Assembly (NCBI GenBank): GCA_031421635.1
Contig: JANOPA010000131.1
Span: forward strand, 15,376-79,375
DNA from: JAPOKJ01 sp031421635
GTDB lineage: Bacteria > Pseudomonadota > Gammaproteobacteria > Burkholderiales > Burkholderiaceae_E
DNA length: 64,000 bases
Direction of reading: 5' to 3'
The stretch's first letter is position 1, and each line of letters begins with the position of its first letter. The position numbers and the translations under genes are program-made. The notes beneath the pieces are model-generated. The model had not been told where the DNA came from, did not search any database, and saw only the letters and a program-made list of their open reading frames with translations. This document shows, piece after piece, positions 7,802-16,073 of the stretch.

Positions 7802-9109
7802 TTGACACGATTGTTTCTCTTTAGATTCGGATTTTTACGAATTCCCTTAGCGATGTTGGAGTTGCCTACCTTTGTACTTTTGCCCAGCTTCTATAGCCGC
7901 CTCGGCCTTTCGTTGACGGCAATCGGTGCTGTTTTGTTTTTGGTGCGCGCTTTGGACGCATTCCTTGATCCCTATCTAGGCCAGCTCATTGATCGGTCAG
8001 TAAGGCCCTATCGCCATTTCGTCTTTGCTGGGCTACCCCTGGCTTGCCTGGGGTTTTTCCTGAGCTTTCATCCGATGGTGCAGGGTGACCTATTACTCCT
8101 CTGGCTTTTGGTAAGTTCAATCCTTACCTATTTCAGTTACTCCTTGCTGAGCATCGCGTATCAGGCCTGGACGGCAAGACTTGGCGTAGGGGCCAGTGAG
8201 AAGGCTCGCCTTGTTACTTGGCGCGAAGGCCTTGGTCTGGGAGGAGTGCTGTGCGCCTCGACGTTATTAAAACCCGAACTCATCGCTACTTTGACGATGG
8301 TTTTTTTCTGTATGGCGCTCATTGCAGCACTATTGCTGCATGGCCTGGTCGAAAGCCGATCTAGCAACGCCCTAGCGTCTCAGAACCTGACTCTAAGACA
8401 GATTTGGGCGCTGCCATGGCGGCATGTTGCATTTGGCAAGCTATTACTGGTATTTGTCTTCAATGGCGTCGCAAGTGCGATTCCGGCCATGTTGTTGGTC
8501 TTCTATGTGAACGATATTCTTTTGCTGAGTGACCAGCTTCCGTGGTTTTTGAGTACGTACTTCGCTGCCGCCGCCTTGGGCATGTCGCTCTGGCTGTTTT
8601 TGGGTAAGCGACTGGGCTTGGCGCAGGCCTGGATGATAGGCATGTTGTGCGCCATTCTTGGATTCGCCGGAGCATCGACTTTAGGCGCCCAGGATCTATG
8701 GCCTTTTCTTGTTATTTGCGGGCTTACGGGGTTGACTCTCGGTGCCGATCTTGCCCTCCCTTCGGCGCTTCTTGCGGTGCTGATCGAAGATGAAAAGAAG
8801 CACCTGGAGGTTCCAACCGACCACCGACTAGAAGCCTCCTATTTTGGCCTTTGGAGCCTGGCTAGCAAAGCCAATTTGGCATTAGCGGCGGGCCTTGGGC
8901 TGCCCTTACTTGCGTTGTTTGGATACCAGGCATCAAGCGAAGAGCTGGCCAATGCACCCACCTTGGCGGTGCCGGGAGGGTCGCGCATTCCTAGTTTGCT
9001 GATCGCATACGCTGTACTGCCGTGCTTTCTTAAAATGATTGCGCTTGCATGTCTATGGCGATTCCGAAGCGACCTCACTCCACAGACTCTGAAAGCCAAG
9101 CCTTGTTGA
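7802..9109 (+). CDS. MFS transporter (MelB/COG2211-like)
   Basis: A 435-residue polytopic membrane protein with about 12 hydrophobic segments. Visible MFS features are PTFVLLPSFYSRLGLSLTAI at the N-terminus, then ALDAFLDPYLGQLIDRS, the glycoside-pentoside-hexuronide-type D-x-x-x-D-P...G-x-L-x-D-R motif, and GADLALPSALLAVLIEDEKK in the second half. It begins at TTG 7802, nine bases after the methyltransferase stop, with no clear ribosome-binding site. The start is therefore uncertain. Related operons in other bacteria carry a similar transporter with the oxidoreductase, DUF1365 and methyltransferase genes. Substrate unknown, possibly a lipid-derived product. Confidence 0.75.
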   Translation: MTRLFLFRFGFLRIPLAMLELPTFVLLPSFYSRLGLSLTAIGAVLFLVRALDAFLDPYLGQLIDRSVRPYRHFVFAGLPLACLGFFLSFHPMVQGDLLLLWLLVSSILTYFSYSLLSIAYQAWTARLGVGASEKARLVTWREGLGLGGVLCASTLLKPELIATLTMVFFCMALIAALLLHGLVESRSSNALASQNLTLRQIWALPWRHVAFGKLLLVFVFNGVASAIPAMLLVFYVNDILLLSDQLPWFLSTYFAAAALGMSLWLFLGKRLGLAQAWMIGMLCAILGFAGASTLGAQDLWPFLVICGLTGLTLGADLALPSALLAVLIEDEKKHLEVPTDHRLEASYFGLWSLASKANLALAAGLGLPLLALFGYQASSEELANAPTLAVPGGSRIPSLLIAYAVLPCFLKMIALACLWRFRSDLTPQTLKAKPC

Positions 9110-9885
9110 ATCCAAAAATTACGCAGTGGCAGGGCCTTCGCGTTTGGGTGGTAGGCGCCTCGAGCGGGATAGGCGCAGCGCTGGCCGTTGAACTTGCCAG
9201 TCGCGGGGCGATACTCGCACTTAGTGCTCGACGGGTTGAGAAGTTAGAGGCGCTGCTTGCCTCCTTGGGTTCGGATGTGACGCAACATCTTTGCTTGCCG
9301 CTGGATGTTACCGTGTCCGAGACTCTGCAAGCAGCGATATCCACTCTAGTTCGAGCCTGGAAGAAAATCGATCTGGTGATCTGGCTGGCGGGCGATTACT
9401 CGCCCATGAGCAGTGAGACCTTTGATCTAGCGCGCGCTCTCTCCATCACCGAAGTGAACTATCTGGGTTTGTTGAAAGGGATGAGTAGTTTATTGCCGCA
9501 GTTGCTTCAGCAGGGATCTGGGGGGCTGGTTCTCGTGTCTAGTGTTGCCGGATTTAGAGGCTTGCCCAAAGCCTTGGTCTACGGCCCGAGCAAGGCGGCG
9601 ATCATTAACTTGGCTGAAGTGCTCTACCTCGACTTGCACGAGCGCGGCATTGGCGTTTGGTTGATTAATCCGGGGTTTGTAGCAACGCCACTTACTGCCG
9701 ACAACCCGTTTCGCATGCCAGCCTTGATGCAGCCCCAGGATGCTGCTTATGCTCTGGTGGAGGGACTGGCTAGTGGTCGTTTTGAGCTGCACTTTCCAAA
9801 GCGTTTTACGCGCTGGTTGAAGTTGGCCCGAGTGCTGCCGTACGGCATGTATTTCCGCTTGATCAAGCGCATCACGGGCCAATGA
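9049..9885 (+). CDS. Short-chain dehydrogenase/reductase (SDR)
   Basis: A 278-residue classical SDR. The cofactor motif is VVGASSGIGAALAVELASRG (T/V-G-x-x-x-G-I-G). An R-R pair follows the second strand (LSARRVEKL), which favours NADP(H). The catalytic Ser lies in LVLVSSVAGFRG and the Y-x-x-x-K in ALVYGPSKAAIINLAEVL. It overlaps the MFS gene by 61 bp from ATG 9049; TTG codons at 9103-9108, just before the MFS stop, are a shorter alternative. Last gene of the putative light-response operon. Substrate unknown, presumably the same lipid pathway. Confidence 0.8.
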   Translation: MSMAIPKRPHSTDSESQALLNPKITQWQGLRVWVVGASSGIGAALAVELASRGAILALSARRVEKLEALLASLGSDVTQHLCLPLDVTVSETLQAAISTLVRAWKKIDLVIWLAGDYSPMSSETFDLARALSITEVNYLGLLKGMSSLLPQLLQQGSGGLVLVSSVAGFRGLPKALVYGPSKAAIINLAEVLYLDLHERGIGVWLINPGFVATPLTADNPFRMPALMQPQDAAYALVEGLASGRFELHFPKRFTRWLKLARVLPYGMYFRLIKRITGQ

Positions 9886-10190
9886 ATCTGAAGATTCCGA
9901 TGCTCGGTGTGTTGATGTGCTTTCTTAAGCGAAGAGCACGGCGCTAGGTGCGGTTTATGATAACCGGGCGAGGTGTTAGAAACGTTTTCATGTCGGCGAA
10001 CACCGGTGCAAACATCAGTGATCCACATGCGAATCCATGAGAGCGGTGTTTCTGAACCTGGCCAGTGAGGTACGCTATGCAAAATCAAAAAGTGCGGCTA
10101 CACTGCAATTGGTTCGCTGAAAAGGCGTCGCTAGAAAAACGCTTTCGGTTCGGGCGAATCCTTTAGATTTTAAATTAGATGGGGGATGAT
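9886..10190. other. 305-bp intergenic region, no convincing gene
   Basis: Between the SDR and the YegP gene. No open frame with a ribosome-binding site, no intrinsic terminator with a U-run and no clear -35/-10 pair could be identified. The last 60 bases are AT-richer and end in GGGGGA before the YegP start. The YegP promoter probably lies here. Confidence 0.4.
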
Positions 10191-10559
10191 ATGCCAGGTA
10201 AGTTTGTAGTTTCCAAGGCCTCGAACGGTAAGCTTAGTTTTAACCTCAAGGCCACCAATGGTGAAGTGATACTCGCGAGTCAACAGTACAAAGCGATGGC
10301 GGGCGTGAACCGCGGCATCGCATCGGTCCGCAAAAATGGCGAGCTTGATGAACGTTTCGAACGTAAGGCGTCGACGAAGGGTGATCCATTTTTTACTCTG
10401 CGCGCCGCGAACGGACTGATTATTGGTAAGAGCGAGATTTACAAAACTGAGCGAGCTCGTGAAAGCGGGATTGCCTCGGTCAAGAAGAATGCCGCGAGTG
10501 CGAACGTCGACGATACGACGAAGCCCGCGCCCGTAAAGAAGACGAAGGCCAAAAAGTAG
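10191..10559 (+). CDS. YegP family protein (DUF1508 tandem repeat)
   Basis: A 122-residue protein made of two DUF1508 repeats: GKFVVSKASNGKLSFNLKAT...GIASVRKNG (about residues 3-50) and DPFFTLRAANGLIIGKSEIY...GIASVKKNA (about 60-105). A Lys-rich tail follows. YegP proteins are small, soluble and of unknown function. ATG 10191 is preferred to an in-frame ATG at 10179 because GGGGGA stands 5 bases before it. Monocistronic: it has its own terminator 20 bases downstream. Confidence 0.85.
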   Translation: MPGKFVVSKASNGKLSFNLKATNGEVILASQQYKAMAGVNRGIASVRKNGELDERFERKASTKGDPFFTLRAANGLIIGKSEIYKTERARESGIASVKKNAASANVDDTTKPAPVKKTKAKK

Positions 10560-10581
10560 TCCTTCACTGCTCAACGAAAGG

Positions 10582-10603
10582 AGCCGGGTCGTCCGGCTTT
10601 TTT
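10582..10603 (+). terminator. Intrinsic terminator of the YegP gene
   Basis: Stem AGCCGG (10582-10587), 5-base loop, CCGGCT (10593-10598), and a run of six T ending at 10603. It lies 22 bases after the YegP stop codon. Confidence 0.85.
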
Positions 10604-10649
10604 ATTTGTCCACGGTCCTGAGAAGCATTGAGGCTAAATGACTCAGCTT

Positions 10650-11420
10650 TTAAACGCCGCAGGGGCGAAGAGCTAAGTTGGCTTCCGATGCAGCCTGTCG
10701 AGCAAGAACCAACTGCCTTTCAGTACCACTCGCTTTTAAAGTGACCTTTCCACTGCGCAAGGCATTACCTGGAGAGACCTTGGCGCTTTTAATACCTTTG
10801 GCGGATAGCTGTTGCACTAGAGCCCTAGCACCGTCCTCGGATCGGAAGAGCCCAAGTGAGATCCCTAATTTCAGTGGGCCGTCTTGCATCAGGAATGCGT
10901 CGGTAACCCCTAGTCGTTTCAGTTCGGCGAGTTTTCTTTGCGCTTCTTTGGGGGACTCTGAGGGCGCGAGATAAACGATGTAACTCGGATTGCTTTCTGC
11001 GCTTTTAAGATCGACCGCGATTCCTGCTTGCTTCATGCTTGCCTCAATCGCCTGCGCGCGCTCGGATTCAATGGCGGGAAACTCCAGGCAAATAAGTTGC
11101 GCAACCGGTGCTCCAATACCTTCAGGGTTTGGGGTCGAGTTGGGTGAAGTACTCTGTGCCACGCCAAGAGGTGTGCCTGGGCTGTTCCGGCCGGTGTCAA
11201 GAGAAGGATTGGCCGCTGCGGAAGTGGCCCCTACCTGGGGCGTACTGGAGGTTTGCGGCGCACTCTGCGCTCCGATTGGCGTCAACACCGTAATGCGTTC
11301 CGCATCCACCTGGCGGCGCACACGATCCGGGTCACGGACTTCCCATAGATTAAGCAAGCCCGAAGCCATAGAGAAGAGCAAAGCGTTTACAGCAAGAAGA
11401 AGAACGAGGACGAGTTTCAA
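10650..11420 (-). CDS. SPOR-domain membrane-anchored protein
   Basis: A 256-residue protein with an N-terminal membrane anchor (LVLVLLLAVNALLFSMASGL, residues 3-22). A Pro/Ser/Thr/Ala-rich periplasmic linker follows (about 45-105), then a C-terminal SPOR-like peptidoglycan-binding region. Conserved SPOR features are SNPSYIVYLAPSESPKEAQR, KLAELKRLGVTDAFLM and LGISLGLFRSEDGARALVQQ. It lies 15 bp downstream of birA on the same strand. In related genomes a protein of this kind follows birA and coaX (type III pantothenate kinase); here coaX is absent between them. Probably binds denuded septal peptidoglycan. Confidence 0.75.
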   Translation of the reverse strand: MKLVLVLLLAVNALLFSMASGLLNLWEVRDPDRVRRQVDAERITVLTPIGAQSAPQTSSTPQVGATSAAANPSLDTGRNSPGTPLGVAQSTSPNSTPNPEGIGAPVAQLICLEFPAIESERAQAIEASMKQAGIAVDLKSAESNPSYIVYLAPSESPKEAQRKLAELKRLGVTDAFLMQDGPLKLGISLGLFRSEDGARALVQQLSAKGIKSAKVSPGNALRSGKVTLKASGTERQLVLARQAASEANLALRPCGV

Positions 11421-11435
11421 AGGAGCGCTTCAGGG

Positions 11436-12374
11436 TTAAGGCACTATTTTGACAGGGTTTCTCGAAACACTTCCCGTCGACTCTGCACCTCGTAGAGAAA
11501 TTTCCCCAATTTCAAAGCGTTGAAGGGCCTTTGACTTAGGGCTTTGCCGCGAGTGCTCGGAAACATTGGTCGTGGGCTGCAACATAAATGCTCCGTCGCT
11601 ATCCACTCCAGCATTCATTCCGCGCGCAATGAGCTGTTGGTCTTGGTATAGAAAAACTTGTTGATCGGCCAAGGCGTCAAACGCGTGCCAGTCTGAAAAC
11701 CAGGCAGCACCAAGATGAGTCGCGTCCTGTGCCTGTCGATGTAGCTCGCCCATTACTTTTGCACACGCACTCAAAACGTCTAGCTTCAGTTCTAACGAAG
11801 CTGCTTGTTCAAACATGCCACCGGGCTCCTGCGGCCTGAGCATGGCTGAATCAGCGCCAGGCTCGGTCACGTGGAGCGCTTCTTGGTTTGGCCAAAATAG
11901 GTTGATGCCTATTCCGATTACAACTCTCTGAATCCGCCCTCTCTGGGTGGCTTCGAGCAACACGCCGGCGATTTTTTTGCCCTCTCGCCACAGGTCGTTG
12001 GGCCATTTAACCCGGATCCCTGGGGCGATTCGACTAAGTTCCTTCGCCAGTTTTAGGCCAGTCGCAGGCGATAAGCTGGCAAGCCTTGAATGGTCCCGCA
12101 CCTCGCTCTCAAAACTCATCGAGAAAGTCAGTGCGTGCTCTGGATGACTGTGCCAGACGCGACCACGTCGGCCACGTCCAGAGGTTTGTGTCAGCGCCCA
12201 GAGCATTGCACTGGGCTTGGGTTGATCTAGGAACGGGCGTTGCATGAGCACGGCGTTGGTCGATGCCGTTTTTTCAAGTACATCAATGTCGACAATACAG
12301 GCCAAGCCGAGGCGTGCTCGAAGTTGCCTGACCAGATCTTCCGGTGTGAGTTTTTGGTTTTGAGATGAGTCCAT
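11436..12374 (-). CDS. birA: Biotin--[acetyl-CoA-carboxylase] ligase
   Basis: Attaches biotin to the carboxyl-carrier protein of acetyl-CoA carboxylase through biotinyl-AMP. The 312-residue protein lacks the N-terminal DNA-binding domain of E. coli BirA, so it should be a ligase only. Visible motifs are ASTNAVLM (biotin pocket), QTSGRGRRGRVWHSHP (the GRGRRG adenylate loop), IRVKWPNDLWREGKKIAGVL (KWPNDL with the catalytic lysine) and VIGIGINLFWP. The last 40 residues are divergent and Ser-rich. It is encoded upstream of the SPOR gene and head-to-head with the VanZ gene. Confidence 0.9.
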   Translation of the reverse strand: MDSSQNQKLTPEDLVRQLRARLGLACIVDIDVLEKTASTNAVLMQRPFLDQPKPSAMLWALTQTSGRGRRGRVWHSHPEHALTFSMSFESEVRDHSRLASLSPATGLKLAKELSRIAPGIRVKWPNDLWREGKKIAGVLLEATQRGRIQRVVIGIGINLFWPNQEALHVTEPGADSAMLRPQEPGGMFEQAASLELKLDVLSACAKVMGELHRQAQDATHLGAAWFSDWHAFDALADQQVFLYQDQQLIARGMNAGVDSDGAFMLQPTTNVSEHSRQSPKSKALQRFEIGEISLRGAESTGSVSRNPVKIVP

Positions 12375-12496
12375 TCGGGCACAATGCGCTGAGATCGTTT
12401 TGGGTCCGCGTCTGGCTAGCGGTTCTCGAAAATGTTATTTTAGGCGTTCACTTAGTTCGTTATAGGGTACAGGGTCGTTCTGGATCCAAGGCTTTC

Positions 12497-13573
12497 ATGA
12501 AGTTTCGGTATTGGTTAGTAACCTATTTCTTGTGCGTCGCCTACGCGAGCTTTTATCCATTTGTAGGATGGAGAGATCCTAGTTTACTGATGCCTGGCCT
12601 GCTCGACCTTTTCGCGTCGGGTCTGCCACGCTATTGGACTGGATTCGACGTGATTGCCAATGTCTTGGCCTATGTGCCTCTGGGACTGATCTTGAGCTGG
12701 GGTCTACAGATCCGCTATGTCGCCTGGATCGCTGGGTTGGTTGCCACCTTCGGGTTAAGCTTGGTGTCCATTCAAATTGAATGGCTGCAAGTACTGTTGC
12801 CAGGTCGCGTGCCGTCGCTCCTAGATTGGACTCTCAATAGTTTAGGGGCCGCCTCTGGCGCGCTCATGGCGGGCCTAGCCGAGCGCGAAAAGGTTGAAGA
12901 TTGGATCTCCGGACATTTGCGCTTCCTGTTCGACCGGGACGCACCGTTCCAGGCCGCTAGGTTTTGGCACCTCGCGCTCTTGGTGCTTTGGTTGTTGGCT
13001 CAACTAGCACCGCAGGCGATTGCCTTTGCTGTGGGCGATGTCCTGGGCGAGAATCGAATTGTTGAAACAACCTTGGGTCAAGCCTACGGCCCACTTCTTG
13101 AGGCTGGAGCAACTGCCTTGAGTGTCTTGATCATCGGCCTAATGTTGCAACCTTTACTTGGGAGCATGGTCAGCCCTTTAGCGCCGACCATCGCTTTGTT
13201 CGCCCTTGCAACTCTGGCGAAGGCGGCTGTCGCCGCCTGGCTTCTGGGCGCGAGTGCAGCGTTTGGGTGGTTTTCTGCCGCCGCTCAGGGTGGCTTGCTT
13301 GTTGGGCTGAGCGCTCTGAGTGTCGTCTCGATGGCGACGCGCTATGCAAGCCCGCGAAGAATTTGGCTCATTCTCCTTTGCCTTATGGGCTTGGTGCTGT
13401 TGTTCAATCTTGCCCCAGAGAGTGATTATCATCGTACCCTGATGTTGGCTTGGGGCCAAAAGCCATTAAGAGCAATTGAGGGGCTGCTAAACTGGATCGG
13501 TATTTTTTGGCCAGGCTTGGTGTTGCTTTACTGCTTGCGCCAGTTGTATAACAAACGCTCGCGCTACACATAA
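12497..13573 (+). CDS. VanZ-family membrane protein
   Basis: A 358-residue multi-span membrane protein. The N-terminal VanZ domain shows YASFYPFVGWRDPS, FDVIANVLAYVPLGLILSWG (the conserved D-x-x-x-N-x-x-x-Y-x-P-x-G signature) and IEWLQVLLPGRVPSLLDWTL. A further set of hydrophobic helices follows (about residues 160-350). An in-frame ATG at 12365 would overlap the birA start; the ATG at 12497 fits the family N-terminus better. VanZ proteins are of uncertain function and are linked to envelope and glycopeptide resistance in Gram-positives. Not in an obvious operon. Confidence 0.75.
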   Translation: MKFRYWLVTYFLCVAYASFYPFVGWRDPSLLMPGLLDLFASGLPRYWTGFDVIANVLAYVPLGLILSWGLQIRYVAWIAGLVATFGLSLVSIQIEWLQVLLPGRVPSLLDWTLNSLGAASGALMAGLAEREKVEDWISGHLRFLFDRDAPFQAARFWHLALLVLWLLAQLAPQAIAFAVGDVLGENRIVETTLGQAYGPLLEAGATALSVLIIGLMLQPLLGSMVSPLAPTIALFALATLAKAAVAAWLLGASAAFGWFSAAAQGGLLVGLSALSVVSMATRYASPRRIWLILLCLMGLVLLFNLAPESDYHRTLMLAWGQKPLRAIEGLLNWIGIFWPGLVLLYCLRQLYNKRSRYT

Positions 13574-13606
13574 GGGCGAATTTTAAAGCTTTGATTGAGA
13601 TTTGCA

Positions 13607-13921
13607 ATGAGTTACTACCAACGACATATCTTCTTCTGTACCAATCGTCGCGACGACGATGCTGGACGCGCAAGTTGTGCTGGCGCCGGTGCCGAAGGCT
13701 TGCAAGATTACGCCAAAAAGAAGGCCAAGGCACTTGGGATGCTTGGTGAGGGTAAGTTGCGAGTCAATAAATCGGGTTGTTTGGATCGCTGCGAGGAGGG
13801 ACCCTGCGCGGTGGTCTACCCGGAGGGTGTCTGGTATCGATACTTTGACCAGGCCGATATCGACGAGATCGTTCAAAAACATCTTGGCGATGGAGTTGTC
13901 GTTGAGCGACTTAAAATCTAG
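13607..13921 (+). CDS. Thioredoxin-like [2Fe-2S] ferredoxin
   Basis: A 104-residue thioredoxin-fold ferredoxin. Cysteines are HIFFCTNRR (residue 11), ASCAGAGAE and the pair SGCLDRCEEGPCAVVYPEG. This spacing, a first C, a second about 13 residues on, then C-x3-C after a lysine-rich helix, is that of stand-alone Shethna-type [2Fe-2S] ferredoxins. The C-terminal VWYRYFDQADIDEIVQKHL is the usual ending. Cytoplasmic electron carrier, partner unknown. ATG at 13607. Confidence 0.88.
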   Translation: MSYYQRHIFFCTNRRDDDAGRASCAGAGAEGLQDYAKKKAKALGMLGEGKLRVNKSGCLDRCEEGPCAVVYPEGVWYRYFDQADIDEIVQKHLGDGVVVERLKI

Positions 13922-13960
13922 TTCCGTGTCCGTTCCGGATTCCGCAATGGAGTGGTGTTT

Positions 13961-14668
13961 GTGAGCCCGGTGGGAGTGACCTGCCTGGTGGAGCTTACTG
14001 AAGTCAATCTCGATGTCGCGATTGATCCAGCATTTGGCGGCCAAGGGCGTTCGGCCGATAATTTAAATGCCGCGCACGGCGTCGCGATCGTAGCCCATCC
14101 GCATCCCTTGTTTGGGGGTGCCCGGGATAACAAAGTGGTGATGACCTTGGCTCGGGCTCTCACTAGTCGAGGCTTTCATGTGCTGCGCCCTAATTTTCGA
14201 GGGGTAGGTGGGAGTACGGGGCTCTTCGATGAGGGCCAGGGCGAGAGCCAAGATCTTTTGGATCTCCATCGAATGTGCGCCGGTTTAAGGCAGCCGGCGT
14301 GGTGGCCAGAGGGCCCCGAGTTTTTATGGCCGAAGACTTCCAATCGCTTGCTCGCAGGATTTTCCTTCGGTGCCTTTGTGCAGACGCTCGTTGCCCAGAA
14401 AATTACGGGCGATATACCCTTGCTTATCTTGGTTGGATTGGCGGTATCACGCTTTCCCGCCTCCGAAGTCCGTGAAGGCACGTTAGTGATTCATGGCGAG
14501 CTTGATGATGTTGTGCCTTTAGTGGATGTTTTGAATTGGGCTAGGCCGATGGCTCAGCCGGTAATTGTCATCCCCGGTGCCGGACATTTTTTTCATGGCC
14601 ACTTGCTTGGTTTGAAGGGGATACTTTCAGACTACCTTATCGCCCGGTACAATACTGACTCGCTGTGA
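13961..14668 (+). CDS. Alpha/beta hydrolase (COG2945-like)
   Basis: A 235-residue alpha/beta hydrolase. Family landmarks are AIVAHPHPLFGGARDNKVV (HPHPLxGG), LRPNFRGVGGSTGLFDEG, the nucleophile elbow LLAGFSFGAFVQT (G-F-S-F-G), the acid in GELDDVVPL and the catalytic His in VIPGAGHFFHGHL. It is a cytoplasmic serine hydrolase with no known substrate. The GTG at 13961 is chosen because GGAG stands 8 bases upstream; the GTG at 13952 has no spacing for it. Three bases separate its stop from the next gene's first ATG. It forms a likely operon with the two paralogous genes downstream. Confidence 0.8.
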   Translation: MSPVGVTCLVELTEVNLDVAIDPAFGGQGRSADNLNAAHGVAIVAHPHPLFGGARDNKVVMTLARALTSRGFHVLRPNFRGVGGSTGLFDEGQGESQDLLDLHRMCAGLRQPAWWPEGPEFLWPKTSNRLLAGFSFGAFVQTLVAQKITGDIPLLILVGLAVSRFPASEVREGTLVIHGELDDVVPLVDVLNWARPMAQPVIVIPGAGHFFHGHLLGLKGILSDYLIARYNTDSL

Positions 14669-14671
14669 TGT

Positions 14672-15364
14672 ATGTCGTTAGTTAATACGGGGTTTTTGGA
14701 AACGATGAGTCAGGCAAGGGTTTACTGTAAGACGGAGGCAGGCCTAGACGAGGTGCTGCGGCGTCATACCGGACTCAATGCGAGGGTCAGGCAGCTTCTG
14801 ATTTTGGTTGACGGTAAGCGAAGTATTGCGGAGCTAAGTCGCTTGATGGCCCTCGTTGAGTTCGAGGATTTCCTCGCGCTGCTTGAGTTAAAAGGACTGA
14901 TCTTCGCGAAAATTGTGGACGGCACAGAGGCTTCTAAGGACGCACTCGGCCTTGCGAATACCGATAATGTTGTCCCCGAAAAATCCAACTTAGAACCCAA
15001 GACAATTGCATCGGAACGGAGCGCATCGGCACGAAGCGCAAACGCGGATCAAATGATTTTGCGTGTCCGGGACATCGAAAGCGCCGTGGCGTTGGCGCCG
15101 CAGCCCAGCGTGTCCGTGAGCGTTTCTGCCAAGTCGTCCGAAAATGCCCGTCTCAATGTTGATCGACTGAATATGGCGCGACTATTGCAAGAAACTGTCG
15201 GCCCGCTGGCGGAGGATCTTTGTCACAGAATTGCGCGAGCGAGTCGCCGAGCTGAGTTGGCTGAGCTATTTGTGGCCTCGCTCACGATTGTGGAGTTGAT
15301 GTCTGGCCGAAAAGCCGCAGATCGCTTCGTCGAAAAAATGAAACAATTGGGTTGGGAGGTTTAG
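14672..15364 (+). CDS. Unrecognised protein, paralogue A of a tandem pair
   Basis: Family not recognised. A 230-residue soluble protein. The N-terminal 80-residue domain contains VYCKTEAGLDEVLRRHTGLN and RQLLILVDGKRSIAELSRLM. A variable Ser/Ala-rich linker (about 90-160) follows, then a helical C-terminal domain ending AADRFVEKMKQLGW. The L-x-D-G-K-R-S-x-A-E-L motif recalls winged-helix domains such as PqqD, but the resemblance is short. The next gene repeats the layout. ATG at 14672, or 14705 (MSQARVYCK), which aligns better with the paralogue. Confidence 0.6.
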   Translation: MSLVNTGFLETMSQARVYCKTEAGLDEVLRRHTGLNARVRQLLILVDGKRSIAELSRLMALVEFEDFLALLELKGLIFAKIVDGTEASKDALGLANTDNVVPEKSNLEPKTIASERSASARSANADQMILRVRDIESAVALAPQPSVSVSVSAKSSENARLNVDRLNMARLLQETVGPLAEDLCHRIARASRRAELAELFVASLTIVELMSGRKAADRFVEKMKQLGWEV

Positions 15365-15873
15365 TGGTAGAGCCAGTTCGGTTTGATCAACGGGTGGTCT
15401 ACATTAAGACAGCAGCCGGTGGTAAGGAGGTTTTGGCTAGAAAGCTCAGCCTGAACCCAGCCGAGCGTCGAATTTTGATCATCATTGATGGAAAAAGATC
15501 AGTCGCTGAGTTACCTGATTTTGCGCGCCCTGGTGAGATTGTTTCTATTCTCGCGAGTCTTTCTCAAAAGGGCCTTATCCAAATTAGCGGCATGTACGAA
15601 TTGCCCGACCCGCAAGAGCTCGCCAGGCGCAAACTCGAGGAAAGCCTGAAGCTCGAGCGTATTAAGGCTGCGCTCGAAGGTGTTTTTGAAAAAGAGCTGG
15701 GCACGGGTGGACAGGTTTGGGATGTCCGGTTGGCCGATAGCGTTTCTTTGGATGTGGTGCGTACCGTGTTGCGAGAGGCGATCGACGTCTTGTTTTCTCG
15801 CGCTGGTGAGCCCGCCGCTCGACGAGTGATTTCTACAGTACGCCCGATTCTGTATCCTGCGCCTTCTCTTTGA
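15364..15873 (+). CDS. Unrecognised protein, paralogue B of a tandem pair
   Basis: Family not recognised. A 169-residue protein matching its neighbour over both ends. VVYIKTAAGGKEVLARKLSL and RRILIIIDGKRSVAELPDFA correspond to the neighbour's VYCKTEAG and LLILVDGKRSIAEL. The helical C-terminal domain (LREAIDVLFSRAGEPAARRV) is similar, but the long linker is missing. Start GTG at 15364 overlaps the upstream TAG by one base and has GGGAGG 4 bases before it. A TTG at 15352 would lie inside that ribosome-binding site. Tandem duplication is the simplest origin. Confidence 0.65.
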   Translation: MVEPVRFDQRVVYIKTAAGGKEVLARKLSLNPAERRILIIIDGKRSVAELPDFARPGEIVSILASLSQKGLIQISGMYELPDPQELARRKLEESLKLERIKAALEGVFEKELGTGGQVWDVRLADSVSLDVVRTVLREAIDVLFSRAGEPAARRVISTVRPILYPAPSL

Positions 15874-15961
15874 GAGCCCGTCCTTAAGCCGATGGCCATA
15901 ATGGCCGGGAGCTTGCTTTGCCCTCGACATGCTCGTGTTCTTTATAATCTAGGTCTCGTCG

Positions 15962-15980
15962 CGGCCTTCGGCCGTTTTTT
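15962..15980 (+). terminator. Intrinsic terminator after the paralogue pair
   Basis: CGGCC (15962-15966), loop TTC, GGCCG (15970-15974) and six T (15975-15980). It is 89 bases after the stop of paralogue B and about 95 bases before dacA, so it separates the two transcription units. Confidence 0.7.
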
Positions 15981-16073
15981 GTTGCCGCCAGTTCCCAAGT
16001 AAAGCCGTTGTTTAAGGCTCACATTGACGGCGAGCTGGTCGAGTAGCCTTCGTTTTTCACGGTTTGCGCCTCA

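Noticed and set aside
12365..12496. Longer VanZ protein from ATG 12365
   Set aside because: The extra 44 residues are unlike the family, and the start lies within the birA start on the opposite strand.
15913..15948. Promoter with TATAAT at 15943 for dacA
   Set aside because: The best -35 (TTGCCC) is 19 bp away, and a terminator hairpin starts about 14 bp after the box, so it would not drive dacA.
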